Origin: Vicinamibacterales bacterium
Lineage (GTDB): Bacteria; Acidobacteriota; Vicinamibacteria; Vicinamibacterales; UBA2999
NCBI GenBank assembly: GCA_041659285.1
Contig: JBAZYO010000019.1
Span: forward strand, 12,888-76,887
DNA length: 64,000 nucleotides
Direction of reading: 5' to 3'
Of the stretch, positions 43,340 through 51,687 are shown one piece after another (the first letter of the stretch is position 1; every line of letters starts with the position of its first letter). The notes beneath the pieces were generated by a model. The model was not told where the DNA came from, searched no databases, and saw only the letters and a program-made list of their open reading frames with translations. A program made the translations under genes and the position numbers.

Positions 43340-44196
43340 TCGCGGGGTGGCGACGGTGAAGGGCCGGCGGCGGATGCGGGCGACGCCGTCTCGGCGCTCG
43401 CCACCGCCAGCAGTTCGCGTTGAATGTCGCCGCGCAACCGGTCGGCGTCCTGCCGGAGCGAGTCTCCCAGCGGCACCCGGTCGAGGGCCCGCATCGCGTC
43501 GCGCAGCTTGCCGCCGGCGAACAGGGCCCGTCCCTGCGCCAGGTATGCCTCGGTCGGCGATGGCACCGGCAACGGCGCCGGCGTGACGATGGCCGACGCC
43601 GGTGTGTCGGTGGTGGCCTGCACGGGGAACCAGTCGGCCAGGCCATTCGGGGTCACCATCACGAACGCAATCGCGGCCACGATCACGATGCCCGCCGCCA
43701 TCGCCCACCACCGCGCGAGACTGCCGCGACGCTGATCCAGGCTCGGCACGTCGGCGGCCCGTGCCTGCCGGCGCACCCGTTCGCGAGCGGCCGGGGCCAC
43801 TGGCGCCGTCGAGCGCTGGCCCAGGTCGAGCCGGTCGATGCGTCCGATCACCCCGAGGGCGACATCGTGCGAGGCCCCCTGGTCGAGCGCATCGCTGAGC
43901 AGGGCGCGAGCCCGCACCACTTCCCCGCGGCCGAAGGCCTCGAGGCCCTGATGCACGAGGGCTTCGGAGATGCGCTGTTGTTCGGCTTGGGCGCTGCGCG
44001 CCCGCTCGATGTAGGCGCGGGCGCGATCGTGGGTGCGATCCAGAAAGAGAACGCGCGTCCAGAGATTGATGGCGGCGTCGAACTCGCCCGCAAAATAGTG
44101 ATCGAGGCCCGTCACGAGCAGATGCTCGATGCGCCCTTCGTCTTCGGCGCTCGGCGCCTCGGACCGGCGCGGGCCTGACGTGTGCGGGTCGGCCAT
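43336..44196 (-). CDS. TPR-like protein with a single membrane helix
   Basis: A 286-residue protein with helical repeats in the first 100 residues (Y-F-A-G-E-F-D-A-A-I-N-L-W-T-R-V-L, H-Q-G-L-E-A-F-G-R-G-E-V-V-R-A), a basic linker, a transmembrane helix (about 165-185, W-A-M-A-A-G-I-V-I-V-A-A-I-A-F-V) and a periplasmic segment with another TPR-like unit and a Pro/Ser tail. ATG 44196 is preceded by a -10 box at 44212-44217. It heads the long minus-strand operon. Function unknown. Confidence 0.75.
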   Translation of the reverse strand: MADPHTSGPRRSEAPSAEDEGRIEHLLVTGLDHYFAGEFDAAINLWTRVLFLDRTHDRARAYIERARSAQAEQQRISEALVHQGLEAFGRGEVVRARALLSDALDQGASHDVALGVIGRIDRLDLGQRSTAPVAPAARERVRRQARAADVPSLDQRRGSLARWWAMAAGIVIVAAIAFVMVTPNGLADWFPVQATTDTPASAIVTPAPLPVPSPTEAYLAQGRALFAGGKLRDAMRALDRVPLGDSLRQDADRLRGDIQRELLAVASAETASPASAAGPSPSPPRE

Positions 44197-44211
44197 GGGT
44201 AAGTGACGGTG

Positions 44212-44220
44212 ATTATAGCA
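44212..44220 (-). promoter_or_regulatory. extended -10 promoter of the 44-27 kb minus-strand operon
   Basis: Read on the minus strand, TGC-TATAAT (44220-44212) is a consensus extended -10. The predicted start, near 44205, leaves a leader of only about 8 bases before ATG 44196. The repeat array begins 8 bases further upstream. Confidence 0.6.
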
Positions 44221-44227
44221 CTTACCC

Positions 44228-44379
44228 GACTCCCGGCACCCCGTAAAGGGGTGCCCTACACGATGACTCCCGGCACCCCATAAAGGGGTGCCCTGCACGA
44301 TGTGTCAGGGAGGGCCGCGAGCGACGCTTCTCGTGTAGGGCACCCCTTTTAGGGGTGCCGAGCGAGGGTGCCCTACAAT
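44228..44379. repeat. array of palindromic GGCACCCC-TAAA-GGGGTGCC repeats
   Basis: Two tandem 37-base units (44228-44264 and 44265-44301) differ at two positions. Each contains the palindrome GGCACCCC(G/A)TAAAGGGGTGCC. An inverted copy follows at about 44331-44360 and a partial copy at about 44365-44379, ending in the CCTACAAT that supplies the -10 box of the next gene. The array fills the gap between two divergent genes. The same core is at 22614-22647. Confidence 0.85.
44374..44379 (+). promoter_or_regulatory. -10-like box for glutamate formimidoyltransferase, near-leaderless
   Basis: TACAAT lies 8 bases before ATG 44388 and is part of the last repeat copy. The implied 5' leader is about 0-2 bases. 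Confidence 0.45.
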
Positions 44380-44387
44380 CGTGGGAC

Positions 44388-45287
44388 ATGCCGACCATCG
44401 AGTGTGTCCCCAATATCAGCGAAGGCCGTCGTCCCGAGGTCATCAACGCCCTGGCCGCGACGCTGCGGGCCGTGCCCGGCATGCGCGTGCTCGACGTCCA
44501 GTCCGACGCCACCCACAACCGTTCGGTGTTCACGCTGGCGGGCACGGCGGCGGCACTCGCCGAAGGCATCCCCAAGCTGTTCGAGGGCGCGATCGCGGCG
44601 ATCGATCTCCGGACCCACACCGGCGAGCATCCGCGGCTCGGCGCCGTGGACGTCGTGCCGTTCATCCCGATCGAGGGCGTGACGATGGCGGCCTGCGTCC
44701 AGCTGGCGAAGTCGGTGGCGGCGGACGTCGCGCAGCGGTTCGCGCTGCCGGTCTACTTGTATGAGGACGCGTCAACGAACCCGGCGCGCAAGAACCTCGA
44801 GGACATCCGCCGCGGCGAATTCGAGGGCCTCGCGGCGAAGATGGCGCAGCCGGCCTGGGCGCCGGATTTCGGACCGGCGGCGCCGCATGCCAGCGCCGGC
44901 GCGTCGGTCATCGGCGCGCGCATGCCGCTGATTGCCTACAACATCAATCTCGCCACCGACCGGCTGGATGTCGCCAAGAAGATCGCGGCAGCCGTCCGCA
45001 TGAGCAGCGGCGGCCTGCGTTTCGTCAAGGCCATGGGTATTCCGCTCGCGGACCGCGGCATCGTTCAGGTCTCGATCAACCTGACCAACTACGAGAAGAC
45101 ACCGATGTTCCGGGTGTTCGAACTGGTCAAGCGCGAGGCGCAGCGCTACGGCGTCCAGGTATTGGAAAGCGAGATCGTCGGGCTGGTGCCATCCGCCGCC
45201 CTCACCCAGGCGGCAGAGTACTACCTGCAGCTGGAAGGCTTCTCGTCGGCGCAAATCCTGGAGAAGAAGCTGGACGAGACCGGCTGA
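44388..45287 (+). CDS. ftcD: glutamate formimidoyltransferase
   Basis: Transfers the formimino group from formiminoglutamate to tetrahydrofolate in histidine breakdown. The 299-residue protein is the transferase domain alone, without the cyclodeaminase. It begins with the family's E-C-V-P-N-I-S-E-G-R (about 5-14) and shows D-A-T-H-N-R-S-V-F-T (about 41-50), G-E-H-P-R-L-G-A-V-D-V-V-P-F-I-P (about 80-95) and A-Y-N-I-N-L (about 186). No other hut gene is nearby. It is convergent with ntrX, whose stop follows immediately. Confidence 0.92.
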   Translation: MPTIECVPNISEGRRPEVINALAATLRAVPGMRVLDVQSDATHNRSVFTLAGTAAALAEGIPKLFEGAIAAIDLRTHTGEHPRLGAVDVVPFIPIEGVTMAACVQLAKSVAADVAQRFALPVYLYEDASTNPARKNLEDIRRGEFEGLAAKMAQPAWAPDFGPAAPHASAGASVIGARMPLIAYNINLATDRLDVAKKIAAAVRMSSGGLRFVKAMGIPLADRGIVQVSINLTNYEKTPMFRVFELVKREAQRYGVQVLESEIVGLVPSAALTQAAEYYLQLEGFSSAQILEKKLDETG

Positions 45288-46655
45288 TCACTTGTCGCTG
45301 CGCGGCGTCACGCCGAACGCGCGCAGTTTCTTGTAGAGATTGGAGCGCTCGACGCCGAGCACTTCGGCGGTGCGCGACATGTTGCCCTGCTGGGCGGCCA
45401 GCGTCTGCAGGATGTAGTCCTTCTCGAACTCGTCGCGGGCCTCCGACAGCGGCCTGGCCGACCCGTGCGCGGCCGGCGCGTCGGGCACCCCGTCGCGGCC
45501 CAGGAACCCGAGGTCCTGCGCGGTGATGGTGTCGCCCTGCACCATGATGATCAGACGCTCGACCACGTTGCGCAGCTCGCGGACGTTGCCCGGCCACGCG
45601 TACTGCCGTAACCGCGCCGCCGCTTCGGGCGCCATGCGCTTCGGGCGCCGGCCGTATTCGGTGGCCAGCAGCGCCATGAAGTGATCCGCCAGCGGCGCGA
45701 TGTCGTCCTGTCGCTCGCGCAGCGACGGCACGAAGATCGGCACGACGTTGAGGCGGAAGTACAAGTCCTCGCGAAAGCGGCCGGCGCGAATCTCTTCGAG
45801 CAGGTCCTTGTTGGTGGCGGCGACCACGCGCACATCCACCTTGATGCGCTGCGTGCCGCCGACCCGCTCCATCACCTGTTCCTGCAGCACCCGCAGCACC
45901 TTGGCCTGGGTCTTCAGGCTCATGTCGGCGATTTCGTCGAGAAAGATCGTGCCCGTGGTGGCCTGCTCGAATCGACCGGGCTTGTCGGCGACCGCCCCGG
46001 TAAAGGCGCCGCGCATGTGGCCAAACAGTTCCGATTCGATCAACTCCTCGGGAATGGCGGCGCAATTCACCTCGATGAACGGGCCGTTCTTGCGCCGGCT
46101 CGACTGGTGAATCGTCCGCGCCACCAGTTCCTTGCCGGTGCCGCTGTCGCCCAGGATCAGCACGCGGCCGTTGGTTGGCGCCGCCTGCGCCACATGTTCG
46201 CGCAGGCGCAGCATCGGGGCGCTCTCCCCCACCATGATGTTTTGCTGCTGCCGATCGACCTTGGCGCGCAGCACGCGGTTTTCGGCCTCGAGGTCGCGCT
46301 GGCGCAGGGCGTTGCGCACCACCAGCACGGTCTTCTCGAGCGAGAGCGGCTTTTCGATGAAGTCGAAGGCGCCCATCTTGATGGCGCGCACGGCCGACTC
46401 GATGTTGCCGTGGCCCGAAATGATCACCACCTGCGAGTCAATCTCGCGCTCCCGGAGGCGCTGCAGCGTGGTCAGGCCATCCAGGCCCGGCAGCCAGATG
46501 TCGAGCACGATGACATCGTAGGCGTTGCTGTTCGCCTGCTCGAGACATTCCTCGCCGGTGCCGACGGCGTCAACGTCGAAGCCCTCGTCCTTGAGGACGC
46601 CGCTGACCGACGAACGCACGCCCGGCTCATCATCAACTACAAGAATGGACGGCAT
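45288..46655 (-). CDS. ntrX: sigma-54 response regulator, NtrX type
   Basis: A 455-residue NtrC-family regulator: receiver domain (about 1-120) with phospho-Asp in I-V-L-D-I-W-L-P (Asp about 52); AAA+ domain (about 140-365) with Walker A G-D-S-G-T-G-K-E, the sigma-54 contact loop G-A-F-T-G-A, and Walker B I-F-L-D-E-I; and a C-terminal Fis-type helix-turn-helix (G-N-M-S-R-T-A-E-V-L-G-V-E-R-S-N-L-Y-K-K). It is coupled by one base to the NtrY-like kinase, which favours the NtrX name. Confidence 0.93.
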   Translation of the reverse strand: MPSILVVDDEPGVRSSVSGVLKDEGFDVDAVGTGEECLEQANSNAYDVIVLDIWLPGLDGLTTLQRLREREIDSQVVIISGHGNIESAVRAIKMGAFDFIEKPLSLEKTVLVVRNALRQRDLEAENRVLRAKVDRQQQNIMVGESAPMLRLREHVAQAAPTNGRVLILGDSGTGKELVARTIHQSSRRKNGPFIEVNCAAIPEELIESELFGHMRGAFTGAVADKPGRFEQATTGTIFLDEIADMSLKTQAKVLRVLQEQVMERVGGTQRIKVDVRVVAATNKDLLEEIRAGRFREDLYFRLNVVPIFVPSLRERQDDIAPLADHFMALLATEYGRRPKRMAPEAAARLRQYAWPGNVRELRNVVERLIIMVQGDTITAQDLGFLGRDGVPDAPAAHGSARPLSEARDEFEKDYILQTLAAQQGNMSRTAEVLGVERSNLYKKLRAFGVTPRSDK

Positions 46656-48934
46656 CAGGCTGGTAACTCGATGATAAACCGGGTGCCGGTCGGCGTGTTG
46701 TCGAACACGTCGATGCTCCCGCCATGTTCGGCGACGATGCGGCGGACGATGGCCAGGCCGAGGCCGCTGCCGCGGCCCTTGGTCGAATAGTACGGCAGGA
46801 ACAGCTTGTCCCGCTCCGCCGGCGGAATGCCGGGGCCGGTGTCGGCCACCACCACGCGCACCAGGCTGTTCGGCACGTCGCGCGCGGTTTCAATCGTGAT
46901 CGCGCCGCTGCGGCCCATCGCCTCGATGGCGTTGTCCACCAGGTTGATGATGACGCGCTTCATCTGCTCCGGATCGACGCGCACCTGCGACACCGCGGGG
47001 TCGAAGCGTTTCTCGAAGGTCACCGACGCGAACAGCCCGTCATACAGGGCGAGGGTCGTGCTCAGCAGGTCGTGCAGCTCGGTCGGCACCGCCCGCGGCG
47101 CCGGCATGCGGGCGAACTGGGAGAACTCGTCCACCAGCCCCTTGAGCGACTCCACCTCGCCGATGATCGTCGAGGTGCATTCCTGCACCAGGTCCTGGAG
47201 CGGCGGCGCCACGTCACTGAGCTTGCGGCGCAGGCGTTCGGCCGACAGCTGGATCGGCGTCAGCGGGTTCTTGATCTCGTGCGCCAGCCGCCGCGCCACC
47301 TCGCGCCACGCCGCGACCTTCTGCGCCCGGATCAGCGGCGTCACGTCATCCACCACCAGCACGGTGCCGTCGAAGCCGCCGTCAGTGCCGGGCACGCGGG
47401 TCGCCGCCGCCACCACGTGGCGTTCGCGGCCGTCGCGGACCAGCGCCACCTCCTGCGCGAACGAATCCATGCGGGCGCGCGCGGCCTGATCGAGCACGTC
47501 GTTGATCACCGCCAGGTCGGGCCGGGCGAACACGTCCACCGCGGGGCTGCCCACCACGCCGGCGTCCACTTCCAGCAGGCGCAGGGCCGAGGGGTTGATG
47601 GTGCCGATGCGGCCCGAGCGGTCGATCGACACCACGCCGGTGGCGATACGCTCGAGGATGGCCTCGATGTAGCGGCGGCGGCCTTCGCCCTCCTCGTGCT
47701 TCCGCTCGAGATCGATGCTGGCGCGCTCCAGCCGGCGGCGGCTTGACGCCACCTCCGCGGCCATCGCGTTGAAGGCCTCGACCATCGACCCGAACTCGTC
47801 GGAGCCCTCGTGCGCGATGCGATGGTCGTAGTGGCCGGCGCCGATTTCCTTCGCCGCCTCCGACAACATCTGCACGGGCCGCGTGATCCGCTTGGCCAGG
47901 TACAGGCCCATCCAGGTCGAGCCGACCAGGATCAGCAGCGTGACCATCACGAAGAACGAGACGTAGACGCCGGCCAGCGGCTGCTTCAGGACGCGCAGCT
48001 GCGTGTAGTCCTCGTAGGCCTTGGTCATGCGGCGGGAGCGTTCGGCCAGTTCGCCCGACAGGTACTCACTGACGACGACCGCGCCGGTGACCTGGCCGGC
48101 CGCGTTGCGCACGACCTGGCCGACGTGCAGCAGGTCGCCGCCGCCCGAGAGTTGCTCGAGCACGCTTGGGGCGCTCTCATTGCCAGACGCGGCGCGCGCG
48201 GCCAGCCGGTCGGCGGAGCCGCGGGCCCACCCTTGCGGCATCGACGGTGACGCCACGTCCACCAGCGACACCACGTCCACCGGCTGCCCCGGCAGCCGCT
48301 CGGCGCGATAGACCTGCACCATGCCCACGCGCGGCCCGGTCACCTCCGGCACGACGAGGTCCTGCACGCGCGCCATGTCGGTGGCACCGAGGTCGACGCG
48401 GCCCAGCTCGCGCGCCAGCCGCGAGGCCTGATCGGCCACCAGCCGCTCACGCTCCTGGTAGTAGTCGGCCGCGATGCTGTTGGCACCGGAGAGGATCTCT
48501 TCCATCGGCGTGTTGAACCAGCGATCGACGGCGGTCAGCACGACGCGGCTGCCGACGATCAGCACGAGCACGGCGGGAATCACGGTCAGGCCGAGGAACG
48601 CGAGGACCAGCTTGGCGCGGAAGCGGCCAAGCGGCAGGCCGCTGCGGCCGTCGAACACCGACTTGATGACGTTGCGCGCGAGTACGAAGCCCAGCGCCAC
48701 GAGCATCGTGATGTTGGTGGCGTACAACGCGTAGAGGACGACCTCCGTCAGGAAGTCCGGCGACAGCGTGGCGGTGCGATCGGCCAGCCAGACGATGCCG
48801 CCGAGGGCGACGAGCAAGATGACAATGCCCGCCAGGATCAGGGGCGGGTTGTCGCGGAACGGCCGGCGCGAACGCGCCGCGGGCAGTCTGGCGGCCGGCC
48901 TCGATGCGGAACTGAGGGGCTTGGCGGTCGCCAC
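46655..48934 (-). CDS. ntrY: membrane sensor histidine kinase, NtrY type
   Basis: A 759-residue kinase that should phosphorylate the adjacent NtrX. It has three to four N-terminal membrane helices (about 30-150), a periplasmic/extracellular segment, a further helix (about 325-345), a HAMP linker (about 346-400), a PAS domain (about 420-510), HisKA with A-H-E-I-K-N-P-L-T-P-I (His about 548), and the ATPase boxes N-L-V-D-N-A-I-E-A, D-T-G-P-G-I-P and G-R-G-S-G-L-G-L-A-I-V. The HxxKNPLTPIQ signature is typical of NtrY. Confidence 0.93.
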   Translation of the reverse strand: MATAKPLSSASRPAARLPAARSRRPFRDNPPLILAGIVILLVALGGIVWLADRTATLSPDFLTEVVLYALYATNITMLVALGFVLARNVIKSVFDGRSGLPLGRFRAKLVLAFLGLTVIPAVLVLIVGSRVVLTAVDRWFNTPMEEILSGANSIAADYYQERERLVADQASRLARELGRVDLGATDMARVQDLVVPEVTGPRVGMVQVYRAERLPGQPVDVVSLVDVASPSMPQGWARGSADRLAARAASGNESAPSVLEQLSGGGDLLHVGQVVRNAAGQVTGAVVVSEYLSGELAERSRRMTKAYEDYTQLRVLKQPLAGVYVSFFVMVTLLILVGSTWMGLYLAKRITRPVQMLSEAAKEIGAGHYDHRIAHEGSDEFGSMVEAFNAMAAEVASSRRRLERASIDLERKHEEGEGRRRYIEAILERIATGVVSIDRSGRIGTINPSALRLLEVDAGVVGSPAVDVFARPDLAVINDVLDQAARARMDSFAQEVALVRDGRERHVVAAATRVPGTDGGFDGTVLVVDDVTPLIRAQKVAAWREVARRLAHEIKNPLTPIQLSAERLRRKLSDVAPPLQDLVQECTSTIIGEVESLKGLVDEFSQFARMPAPRAVPTELHDLLSTTLALYDGLFASVTFEKRFDPAVSQVRVDPEQMKRVIINLVDNAIEAMGRSGAITIETARDVPNSLVRVVVADTGPGIPPAERDKLFLPYYSTKGRGSGLGLAIVRRIVAEHGGSIDVFDNTPTGTRFIIELPA

Positions 48935-48942
48935 GGGCAGGC

Positions 48943-49407
48943 CTATTCCTTGTTGCCTCGAAGGGCGCGCGCTTCCTGCACGAAGTCGTCGACGTCGCGG
49001 AAGTCGCGATAGACCGACGCAAAGCGCACGTACGCCACCTGGTCGAGCCGCTTGAGCTCCTGCATGACCAGCGCGCCGAGATCCTTGCCCGGGATCTCGC
49101 GCTCGGGCTTCTCAATCAGCAGCTGTTCCGCCATGTCGGCGATCTCCTCGATGTCGGCGACCTTCACCGGACGCTTCTCGCACGCCTTGAGCAGGCCGCC
49201 GATCAGCTTCTGGCGCTCAAACCGCTCGCGCGTGCCGTCCTTCTTCACCACCATGTAGGGAATCTCGTCGATGCGCTCGTAACTAGTGAAGCGCTTCCGG
49301 CAGCTGTCGTTGAGACACTGCCGGCGACGGCGAATCACATCGCCTTCGCGGCTCTCGCGCGAATCGACCACCTTGTCGCCCAGCTCACCGCAGAACGGAC
49401 ATTTCAC
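48943..49407 (-). CDS. nrdR: transcriptional repressor NrdR (with widened zinc-ribbon spacing)
   Basis: NrdR represses ribonucleotide reductase genes and senses ATP/dATP through its ATP-cone. GTG 49407, overlapping the flippase stop, gives 154 residues: M-K-C-P-F-C-G at the start, I-R-R-R-R-Q-C (25-31), the ATP-cone from about residue 45 (V-V-K-K-D-G-T-R-E-R-F), and a C-terminal helix pair. The second zinc pair is C31-x4-C36 instead of the usual C-x2-C, a two-residue insertion (C-L-N-D-S-C). GGAG lies about 10 bases upstream. Its target genes are not in the window. Confidence 0.92.
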   Translation of the reverse strand: MKCPFCGELGDKVVDSRESREGDVIRRRRQCLNDSCRKRFTSYERIDEIPYMVVKKDGTRERFERQKLIGGLLKACEKRPVKVADIEEIADMAEQLLIEKPEREIPGKDLGALVMQELKRLDQVAYVRFASVYRDFRDVDDFVQEARALRGNKE

Positions 49408-50423
49408 CCAAGGTCTCCTCTCGCCAAGCCACCGATCTTCAGCCCGTCCTGGATCGTGAAGATCACTCCCGCGATCACGACCGGCACCACCGAGATGGCG
49501 TGCAGCACAATCGCCGCGCCGACCGCGGTGTCGTTGTCGGCGCCAAAGAACGAGGTGGCGCCCAGCCGGAACGCCTCGTGAAACCCGCCGACGCCGCCCG
49601 GCGTCGGCACCGCCACGCCCACCACCAGCGGCGCGAGCATGAGCCAACCGCCGGTGAACGGCATGGGGATTCCAAACGCCACCGCCACGGCCCAGATCCC
49701 GGCGGCAATGCTCGACCACAGCACGATCGACCACCCGAGGGCCGCCAGCACGCGCAGCGGGCTGCGCACCACCGCGAAGCCTTCCGCGAACGTCCGCGCG
49801 AACCGCGCGATCAGCGTCGCCAGCCGGGTCGGCAGCACACGCTCGGCCTTGAGCACCCACGCGTGCAACCGTTCGGGATGACCGGCCATGACGAACATCA
49901 CCACCAACGTTCCCAGCGCCACCGGCGTCATCACCAGGCCGCCGTAGCGGATGGCGCTGAACAACGCCGAGTCGCGCGCTTCCAGGCCCGGATCGAACCA
50001 CAGCAGGAAGGTGGCCAGCAGCAACAGCACCGCCACGAGGTCGAGAATACGCTCGACGATGATGGTCGCGAACGTCGCGGTGGCGCTCAGGCCCTCGCGC
50101 CGCGCCAGCAGGTACGGGCGAATCACCTCGCCCGCACGCGCCGGCAGCAACGCCGACGCCGCAAATCCGATTACCGTGGTCCGCAACACCACCATGAACC
50201 GCGTCGGCCCGAGTGGCGCCAGGAGGTATTGCCACCGCTCGGCCCGGATTAGAAACGTAACGCTGGTCAGCGCCAGCGATCCCAGCAGGTAGTCCAACCG
50301 CGCGGCCCTGACCGACGAGATCACCTTGGCCAGGTCTGCATTTCGCAGGAAAAGGGTCAGGAGGCCGACCGCCAGGCCGAGGACTACCAATGTTCGAATT
50401 AAGATGCGCAAACCACCGTCCAT
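49404..50423 (-). CDS. UPF0104/AglD-type membrane protein (lysylphosphatidylglycerol synthase TM-region family)
   Basis: A 339-residue integral membrane protein with about eight hydrophobic helices. The family pattern is readable: R-A-E-R-W-Q-Y-L-L near residue 62, G-F-A-A-S-A-L-L-P-A-R-A-G-E-V-I-R-P-Y (about 87-105), and P-T-P-G-G-V-G-G-F-H-E near 276. This family includes the transmembrane half of MprF flippases and AglD-like glycosyl-transfer proteins; the exact substrate is unknown. It is the first gene of the run into nrdR and NtrYX. Confidence 0.85.
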   Translation of the reverse strand: MDGGLRILIRTLVVLGLAVGLLTLFLRNADLAKVISSVRAARLDYLLGSLALTSVTFLIRAERWQYLLAPLGPTRFMVVLRTTVIGFAASALLPARAGEVIRPYLLARREGLSATATFATIIVERILDLVAVLLLLATFLLWFDPGLEARDSALFSAIRYGGLVMTPVALGTLVVMFVMAGHPERLHAWVLKAERVLPTRLATLIARFARTFAEGFAVVRSPLRVLAALGWSIVLWSSIAAGIWAVAVAFGIPMPFTGGWLMLAPLVVGVAVPTPGGVGGFHEAFRLGATSFFGADNDTAVGAAIVLHAISVVPVVIAGVIFTIQDGLKIGGLARGDLG

Positions 50424-50470
50424 ACTACATGAGGTATCGGCCGGCTGCCCTACCCCAGCAAGTTGGCGTC

Positions 50471-50499
50471 TTGCGCCTGAGGCCCGGCGCGTTTACCAT
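50471..50499 (+). promoter_or_regulatory. putative promoter of purC
   Basis: TTGCGC (50471-50476) and TACCAT (50494-50499) are 17 bases apart. The predicted start near 50506 lies upstream of GTG 50525 but downstream of ATG 50498, which supports the GTG as the start of purC. The -10 match is modest. Confidence 0.45.
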
Positions 50500-50524
50500 G
50501 TTGGTTCCCTTCACACGAGCGCCC

Positions 50525-51433
50525 GTGCCTTCACAACCTCTCTTGGATACCCAGCTTGATGCCTTGTCCCTCGTCCGCCGCGGGAAGGTTCGCGACGTCT
50601 ACGCCATAGACGATGCGCTGATCCTGGTCGCGACCGACCGCATCTCGGCCTTCGACTACGTGCTGGGATCCGGCATTCCCGACAAGGGCCGCGTGCTCAA
50701 CCAGCTGTCCGCCTTCTGGTTCGCGCGGACCGGCCATATCGTCCCGAATCACATGCTGTCGATTGACGTGTCGGCCTACCCGGCCGCCGCCCGTCAGTAC
50801 GCGGCCCAACTCGAGGGCCGCTCAATGCTGTCGCGCCGGACCAACCCGCTCCAGGTGGAATGCGTCGCGCGCGGCTACCTGTCGGGCTCGGGCTGGAAAG
50901 ACTACCAAGCCACCGGTGAGGTGTGCGGCATTCCGCTGCCGAAGGGCCTGCGGGAGTCGGACCGCCTGCCGGAACCGATCTTCACGCCGGCCACCAAGGC
51001 CGACTCGGGCCACGACGAGAACATCAGCGAAGAGGCCGCCGCCAAGGTCGTCGGCGCCGACCTGCTGGCCCGGCTCAAGACACTGACGCTCGAACTCTAC
51101 GCCCACGGCGTGGCACACGCCGAATCCAAGGGCATCATCCTCGCCGACACCAAGTTCGAGTTCGGCCTCACCGACGCCGGCGAACTGCTGCTGATCGACG
51201 AGATGATGACGCCGGACTCGTCGCGCTACTGGCCCAAGGACCAGTACGCCCCCGGCGGACCGCAACCAAGCTTCGACAAGCAGTACGTGCGCGACTACCT
51301 CGAGTCGATCAAGTGGAACAAGCAGCCGCCGGTCCCGTCGCTCCCGGCGGACGTGGTCGAGGGCACGCGCAGCAAATACCTGGATGCCTACCGGCGCCTG
51401 ACGGGCCGGGAGCTGGAAGTCGCCCGTGCGTGA
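50525..51433 (+). CDS. purC: phosphoribosylaminoimidazole-succinocarboxamide synthase (SAICAR synthase)
   Basis: A purine-pathway ligase that joins aspartate to CAIR. The 302-residue protein (from GTG 50525) has R-R-G-K-V-R-D-V-Y (about 16-24), A-T-D-R-I-S-A-F-D (about 36-44), V-E-C-V-A-R-G-Y-L-S-G-S-G-W (about 111-124), and L-I-D-E-M-M-T-P-D-S-S-R-Y-W near the end. ATG 50498 would add nine residues but overlaps the -10 box. No other pur gene is in the window. The Fis-type gene overlaps its last 8 bases. Confidence 0.95.
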   Translation: MPSQPLLDTQLDALSLVRRGKVRDVYAIDDALILVATDRISAFDYVLGSGIPDKGRVLNQLSAFWFARTGHIVPNHMLSIDVSAYPAAARQYAAQLEGRSMLSRRTNPLQVECVARGYLSGSGWKDYQATGEVCGIPLPKGLRESDRLPEPIFTPATKADSGHDENISEEAAAKVVGADLLARLKTLTLELYAHGVAHAESKGIILADTKFEFGLTDAGELLLIDEMMTPDSSRYWPKDQYAPGGPQPSFDKQYVRDYLESIKWNKQPPVPSLPADVVEGTRSKYLDAYRRLTGRELEVARA

Positions 51434-51632
51434 CTTGCTCGATAAGCTGGTCACCGAGATGGTCGACAAGGGCATCCAGTTCGAGGACGCCCGGCGCGAG
51501 TTCGACAAGCGGTTCATCGCCAGTGTCATCGACGCCTCCGCGGGCAACCTGTGCCGCGCCGCCGACACTCTCGGCGTCCACCGCAATACCCTGTCCCGCC
51601 GGATCAAGGAACTGAAGATTCGCAACCGGTAG
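51426..51632 (+). CDS. Fis-type helix-turn-helix mini-protein
   Basis: A 68-residue protein starting at GTG 51426 inside the end of purC. Its C-terminal half is a clear Fis/NtrC-type helix-turn-helix (A-S-A-G-N-L-C-R-A-A-D-T-L-G-V-H-R-N-T-L-S-R-R-I-K), and its N-terminus can form a helix. It resembles a free-standing output domain of a sigma-54 activator or a small nucleoid protein. Translation is probably coupled to purC. Its targets are unknown. Confidence 0.8.
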   Translation: MRDLLDKLVTEMVDKGIQFEDARREFDKRFIASVIDASAGNLCRAADTLGVHRNTLSRRIKELKIRNR

Positions 51633-51687
51633 CACGGCCTGCGCTTTGCAGGATAGAGTTGTTCGATCAGCGCGGGGTGGCCCAACT

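Noticed and set aside
44228..44301. CRISPR array at the tandem 37-base units
   Set aside because: The units abut directly with no spacers, and the palindrome plus the inverted copy fit a REP-like element better.
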